Shown here piece after piece: positions 4,452 through 7,573 of a DNA stretch of 7,573 nucleotides. Within the stretch, counting starts at the first letter, position 1, and every line of letters begins with the position of its first letter. The stretch comes from Chloroflexota bacterium (GTDB taxonomy: Bacteria; Chloroflexota; Ktedonobacteria; Ktedonobacterales; JACDGC01), in contig JAKAOI010000098.1 in assembly GCA_021812265.1 (NCBI GenBank), positions 1 through 7,573 on the forward strand. Direction: 5' to 3'. A model generated the notes under the pieces. The model made no database searches. It was not told the origin of the DNA and worked only from the letters and a program-made list of their open reading frames with translations. A program made the translations under genes and the position numbers.

Positions 4452-6140
4452 ATGACTTCTAATATTACAGATTCCCACAAGCGTTTTAAGTTTACCGCGT
4501 TAGCCTCAATGCTTATTATTTTTACAACAGTGTTTGCAGCATGCGGCGGCAATAGCGGCGGCTCGGCGTCAAATACCCATACACTGAATATCGGTGGCAG
4601 CGTTGGCGCAAACTATACTCAAAATTACAGTCCCTACAGCATCAATGGCGCAAACCCAGGTATTTTGGGCATGGTATATGAAACATTGTTTTTTGTAAAC
4701 AGCTATGATGTCGCCGCCGCTCCGAAGCCGGTGCTTGGCTCTACATTCAGTTGGAGCAGCGACTATAAAACATTAACCGTTACTACACAGCAAGGCGTAA
4801 AATGGTCTGATGGCCAGCCATTTACAGCAAACGATGTAGCGTTCACTTTCAATATGCTGAAGCAATATCCCAAAGCCGACACAAACGGATTATGGGCTGC
4901 GTCCGCTGGCGTGGCTGCCCCGTTAAGCAGTGTTACAGCCTCGGATCCTAATACCGTTGTTTTCAGCTTTAATACTGCTCAGCCATTACTGCAATGGCAG
5001 ATTCTTGGCAAAACATTTATTGTTGCGCAGCACGTTTTTCAAGGACAAGACCCAACAACCTATAATACGGCCGCGCCGGTTGGCACAGGTCCATTTATGC
5101 TTGATAAATTTGATCCGACAGTAATTACATACAAACGCAACCCGGATTTCCGCGCAGCAAGCTCATTGCAAGTAGATGAACTGCGTTACCCAACGGTAAA
5201 AGACAATAACACTTTGCAGCTTGAATTGCAAAATGGTGAAATTGATTGGGGCAGTTTCTTTGCGCCAAACCTGAACACCACATTTGTACAGCTCGATCCC
5301 GCGCATAACCATTATTGGATGGCCCCTGCTGCGATATCGGCCCTGTATTTAAATTTGACATATCCGGAATTCCAGGATGTTCGTGTTCGTAAAGCCATCG
5401 CTGAAGCGCTGGACCGCACACAAATGTCCCAATCCGCCGAAAGCGGCTATGAAGCGCCTGCTTCACCAACAGGCTTGGTTCTGCCAAACAACTCTGCGTG
5501 GCTGGATCCTTCATTGAATAACCCATCATTTTCCGTTAATTATAGCGACGCAAATTCAATCTTAGACGCTGCTGGCTATAAAAAAGGCTCCGACGGCATT
5601 CGCGTAACCCCCGCCGGAAAGAAAATGAGCTATAAAATTATTGTGCCTGCGGGCTGGACCGATTGGGATCAGATTTGTTCCATTATTTCCCAAGATCTAC
5701 AGAACATCGGTATTCAAGTTACCGTAAACCAAGAAACTTGGGGCGGCAACTATAACGCCGACCGCGGCTCACACAATTTTGATATGCTGATGGGTGGCAG
5801 CCTTGTTGGCCCCAATTCCGGCTACATGCTGTACGCTATGCTGGACAGCAAAGGCGCGTTTAACTGGGAAGGTTGGAATAATGCGGCAACCGATGCGGCG
5901 CTGAATGATTTCAACAGCACAGCCGATCCAAATCAACAAAAAGCAGATATCATAAAAGTGGAAGATATCATGGTCAACAACATGCCGGTGATTCCTTTAC
6001 TGAACGCTGCTGATTGGTTTGAATACAGCACCAAAAACTTTACGGGTTTCCCAGATCAAAACAACGCTTATGCCTCGGGCGCAACCTATAATTCACCCGA
6101 TAATGAGCAGGTTGTGTTAAACTTAAAGCCCACAAATTAA
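4452..6140 (+). CDS. Family-5 extracellular solute-binding lipoprotein of a Dpp/Opp-type ABC importer
   Basis: The protein has 562 residues, a usual size for family-5 (DppA/OppA/NikA-like) binding proteins. From ATG 4452 it opens with HKRFKF, a hydrophobic stretch (about 14-30) and the lipobox FAAC with C31 as lipid-anchored first mature residue, then a Gly/Ser/Asn linker. Family marks: VYETLFF (75-81), KTLTVTTQQGVKWSDGQPFT (106-125, with WSDGQPFTANDVAFTF at 118-133), a YKRNPDF segment (about 227-233) and DVRVRKAIAEALDR (309-322). It would capture substrate outside the membrane and deliver it to the two permeases downstream. The family mostly binds peptides, but some members bind oligosaccharides. 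With MurQ, NagA and a likely NagB-II alongside, muropeptides, GlcNAc-MurNAc fragments or chito-oligosaccharides are plausible ligands; the sequence does not decide. A 346-bp structured gap separates it from the permeases, and a strong operator-linked promoter drives it. Confidence 0.92.
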   Translation: MTSNITDSHKRFKFTALASMLIIFTTVFAACGGNSGGSASNTHTLNIGGSVGANYTQNYSPYSINGANPGILGMVYETLFFVNSYDVAAAPKPVLGSTFSWSSDYKTLTVTTQQGVKWSDGQPFTANDVAFTFNMLKQYPKADTNGLWAASAGVAAPLSSVTASDPNTVVFSFNTAQPLLQWQILGKTFIVAQHVFQGQDPTTYNTAAPVGTGPFMLDKFDPTVITYKRNPDFRAASSLQVDELRYPTVKDNNTLQLELQNGEIDWGSFFAPNLNTTFVQLDPAHNHYWMAPAAISALYLNLTYPEFQDVRVRKAIAEALDRTQMSQSAESGYEAPASPTGLVLPNNSAWLDPSLNNPSFSVNYSDANSILDAAGYKKGSDGIRVTPAGKKMSYKIIVPAGWTDWDQICSIISQDLQNIGIQVTVNQETWGGNYNADRGSHNFDMLMGGSLVGPNSGYMLYAMLDSKGAFNWEGWNNAATDAALNDFNSTADPNQQKADIIKVEDIMVNNMPVIPLLNAADWFEYSTKNFTGFPDQNNAYASGATYNSPDNEQVVLNLKPTN

Positions 6141-6158
6141 TCTATCCGGACGTAACGG

Positions 6159-6301
6159 ATCCGGCGGCAGCGCCGAAAAGCCACTTTAAGCTGGAAGAAG
6201 GCAACATTGCGGAAGAATGCTTCCTGACATACGCCTTCTTGCAGCGCCGGCTAAAACCTGCCGCATAGCGCAGAACGCTGATATGGCGCGCTATGCCGGA
6301 T
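6159..6301 (+). repeat. Nested inverted repeats closed by ATCCGGC/GCCGGAT
   Basis: Outer arms ATCCGGC (6159-6165) and GCCGGAT (6295-6301) are exact complements. Inside, CCGGCG (6161-6166) can pair with CGCCGG (6245-6250); AAGAAGGC (6195-6202) pairs with GCCTTCTT (6233-6240); GGAAG-AATG-CTTCC (6211-6224) forms the tip. A second arm pairs GCATAGCGC (6263-6271) with GCGCTATGC (6288-6296), a 9-bp stem. GCAGCGCCG is present twice (6167-6175 and 6241-6249), so CGGCG (6162-6166) can pair either locally or at a distance. The pairings overlap and cannot all form at once. Confidence 0.65.
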
Positions 6302-6338
6302 GCGTTCATGTTACCGATATAATTTATTGTGGCATATT

Positions 6339-6397
6339 GGAAAGAGCCGGGTGAAAGGAATAACCTCACAATATCCTTTCATAGTTCGGCTCTTTCC
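6339..6397 (+). repeat. Long interrupted hairpin upstream of the permease genes
   Basis: GGAAAGAGCCG (6339-6349) is an exact complement of CGGCTCTTTCC (6387-6397), and inside it TGAAAGGA (6352-6359) is an exact complement of TCCTTTCA (6374-6381). This gives 19 paired bases, an asymmetric 2/5-nt internal loop and a 14-nt apical loop. Only scattered T residues follow, so it fits an RNA stability or processing element better than an intrinsic terminator, though partial termination is possible. Confidence 0.7.
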
Positions 6398-6486
6398 CAT
6401 TAATCGTATATTTTGGGAAAATTACCCACACTGCTCGGAATATGCTGACGCACGCGCGGCTTTAAACCAAGCAGAGGAGGCTCGAC

Positions 6487-7476
6487 GTGAAGTATGTAAT
6501 ACGCCGTATCGGTTTTTATTTATTGGCGGTATGGATTGCGGTTACTATCGGCTTTTTTTTGCCGCGATTAGCGCCTGGCAACCAAGCGGATAGTTTTATT
6601 GGCAGACTTGAAGCGAATGGCCCATTGGCTCCTTCCGCAAAGCAAGCGATAGAAGTTGCGCTTGGTGTAGACACGAAAGACAATTTATTTGTCCAATACA
6701 TCCATTTTTTGCAGAATCTGTTACACGGAAATTTTGGTGTTTCTTACTCGAATTATCCACAGCCGGTGATGCAAGTAATATCAGAAAGTATTTTTTGGAC
6801 AATTGGCCTGCTTACTGTTTCCATAGTTATTAGCTATATTTTAGGCACACTCATCGGCATTTTTTCCGCTTGGAAACGCGGCACGGCGTTTGACTCTATT
6901 GCGCCGGTTGCGACGAGTTTTCTTGCCTCTATTCCCTATTTTTGGATGGCGTTTATACTCGTCTATTTTTTAGGGGCGAAACTCCATTGGTTTCCTTATT
7001 ACGGCGGCTACAACACAAATTTTGACACCGGAACATATGCTTATTATCTAAGCATACTTTCACATGCAATTTTGCCGGCGCTTACATTGGTTATTTCTAC
7101 CCTTGCAGGATGGCTGCTGACTATGCGCAATACCATGGTAACAACTTTGTCGGAAGATTATGTGCAATTAGCGCGCGCCAAAGGGCTGACAAACCGTCGT
7201 ATTATGCTGATGTACGCTGCGCGCAACGCAATTTTGCCCAGCATTTCGGGGTTGGCGCTATCCATGGGATTTATTGTTGGCGGACAAATTGTTGTTGAAT
7301 TGGTTTTTTCTTATCCCGGCATTGGGTATACACTGCTGCAAGCAATAAACGCAAATGACTATCCGCTGCTGCAAGCTATTTTTCTGATTATAACGTTAGC
7401 GGTTCTTGGAGCAAATTTTTTGGCGGAAATTGCATATATGCTGCTGGATCCTCGTATTCGGCAGGAAAGGAATTAA
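6487..7476 (+). CDS. DppB/OppB-type ABC transporter permease
   Basis: The protein has 329 residues, usual for DppB/OppB-type permeases. MKYVIRRIGFYLLAVWIAVTIGFFL is the standard N-terminal first membrane segment (about 9-25), followed by LPRLAPGN. A long extracytoplasmic stretch precedes further membrane segments near 103-128, 141-165, 195-215, 255-275 and 297-319. The EAA-like loop EDYVQLARAKGLTNRRIMLMYAARNAILP (223-251) contacts the ATPase; the family marks VFSYPGIGYTLLQAI (273-287) and LLDPRIR (319-325) follow. It forms one half of the transmembrane channel with the next gene product. The start is GTG, set by AGGAGG 6 nt upstream. It follows the binding-protein gene after a structured gap and is 5 nt from the next gene, so the two permeases are surely co-translated or nearly so. 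The ATPases should follow beyond the right edge. Confidence 0.95.
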   Translation: MKYVIRRIGFYLLAVWIAVTIGFFLPRLAPGNQADSFIGRLEANGPLAPSAKQAIEVALGVDTKDNLFVQYIHFLQNLLHGNFGVSYSNYPQPVMQVISESIFWTIGLLTVSIVISYILGTLIGIFSAWKRGTAFDSIAPVATSFLASIPYFWMAFILVYFLGAKLHWFPYYGGYNTNFDTGTYAYYLSILSHAILPALTLVISTLAGWLLTMRNTMVTTLSEDYVQLARAKGLTNRRIMLMYAARNAILPSISGLALSMGFIVGGQIVVELVFSYPGIGYTLLQAINANDYPLLQAIFLIITLAVLGANFLAEIAYMLLDPRIRQERN

Positions 7477-7481
7477 TTAAT

Positions 7482-7573
7482 ATGTCGCCAGCGTCAGATC
7501 AGTTAAATAGAATAAATATCATTCAAAGCAATAAAACAATACTGTCTATTTGGAAATTTATTACCGGCAATAT
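7482..7573 (+). CDS. Start of a second permease, DppC/OppC-type (cut by window edge)
   Basis: ATG at 7482 opens a frame of 30 full codons to the window end, beginning MSPASDQLNR and ending near ILSIWKFITGN. GGAAAGGAA (7463-7471), inside the end of the preceding permease gene, serves as its ribosome-binding site. In Dpp/Opp operons the DppB-type permease is followed by the DppC type, whose N-terminus is a short cytoplasmic tail before the first membrane segment, as seen here. The identification depends mostly on gene order, because no family motif lies within the visible part. Confidence 0.7.
   Translation, partial: MSPASDQLNRINIIQSNKTILSIWKFITGN

Larger units (their letters stand above)
6141..6486 (+). 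other. 346-bp non-coding, hairpin-rich gap inside the transporter operon
   Basis: No convincing gene is present on either strand. The left part (6144-6301) holds nested and competing inverted repeats, the middle (6339-6397) one long interrupted hairpin, and the right part (6400-6470) is plain until the permease ribosome-binding site AGGAGG (6475-6480). No stem is followed by a clear U-tract. The likely role is to set RNA processing or stability so that binding protein is made in excess over permease, as hairpins between malE and malF do. A separate small RNA or an independent promoter for the permeases is possible but not shown. Confidence 0.6.

Noticed and set aside
6159..6301. Miniature transposable element (MITE) with ATCCGGC ends
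   Set aside because: No target-site duplication flanks the arms and the ends are short; without further copies the repeat is better described as RNA or DNA secondary structure.
6318..6323. TATAAT as an internal promoter for the permeases
   Set aside because: The hexamer is perfect, but nothing like TTGACA lies 16-18 bp upstream (the position holds GC-rich repeat sequence). It is not excluded but not supported.
6142..6369. 75-codon minus-strand open frame in the operon gap
   Set aside because: It spans the inverted repeats, lies antisense within the operon, and shows no recognisable family or clear ribosome-binding site.
6300..6593. 97-codon plus-strand open frame overlapping the permease start
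   Set aside because: It overlaps the well-supported permease in another frame and crosses the 6339-6397 hairpin; its sequence resembles no family.

Overview
The window is a catabolic locus for bacterial cell-wall amino sugars, probably from a monoderm (Gram-positive-type) bacterium. The solute-binding protein is a lipoprotein, ribosome-binding sites are strong, and GntR/HutC control with a dre-like operator (the DasR/NagR site type) is typical of Bacillota and Actinomycetota. The 'ACGGNSGGS' start of the mature binding protein would also fit Chloroflexota. Base composition looks balanced and the AT-rich parts are intergenic. I cannot assign a genus.

Layout. Minus strand, 1-1631: a GntR/HutC-family regulator with a UTRA domain (TTG start at 1631), then murQ, whose 3' end runs off the left edge. 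A 252-bp divergent control region (1632-1883) precedes nagA on the plus strand (1884-3065). nagA converges on a minus-strand SIS-domain sugar-phosphate isomerase/deaminase (3120-4154), most likely the NagB-II type of glucosamine-6-phosphate deaminase. A second divergent control region (4155-4451) follows. It holds a tandem dre-like operator, a near-consensus plus-strand promoter and a structured leader for a family-5 (Dpp/Opp-like) binding lipoprotein (4452-6140). A 346-bp non-coding gap full of inverted repeats separates that gene from a DppB/OppB-type permease (6487-7476) and the start of a DppC/OppC-type permease (7482 to the right edge).

How the genes fit together. MurQ converts MurNAc-6-phosphate to GlcNAc-6-phosphate. 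NagA deacetylates this to glucosamine-6-phosphate. The SIS protein would then deaminate and isomerise it to fructose-6-phosphate. The enzymatic route from MurNAc-6-phosphate to glycolysis is therefore present here. No phosphotransferase system is visible: the transporter is a peptide/oligosaccharide-type ABC importer. This suggests uptake of muropeptides or GlcNAc/MurNAc oligosaccharides, with a sugar kinase expected outside the window. The regulator probably senses a phosphorylated amino sugar and controls both divergent promoter regions.

The least ordinary parts are non-coding: the tandem TGGTCTAG operator embedded between two divergent promoters, the hairpin-rich leader of the binding-protein gene, and the nested, partly mutually exclusive hairpins between the binding protein and its permease.
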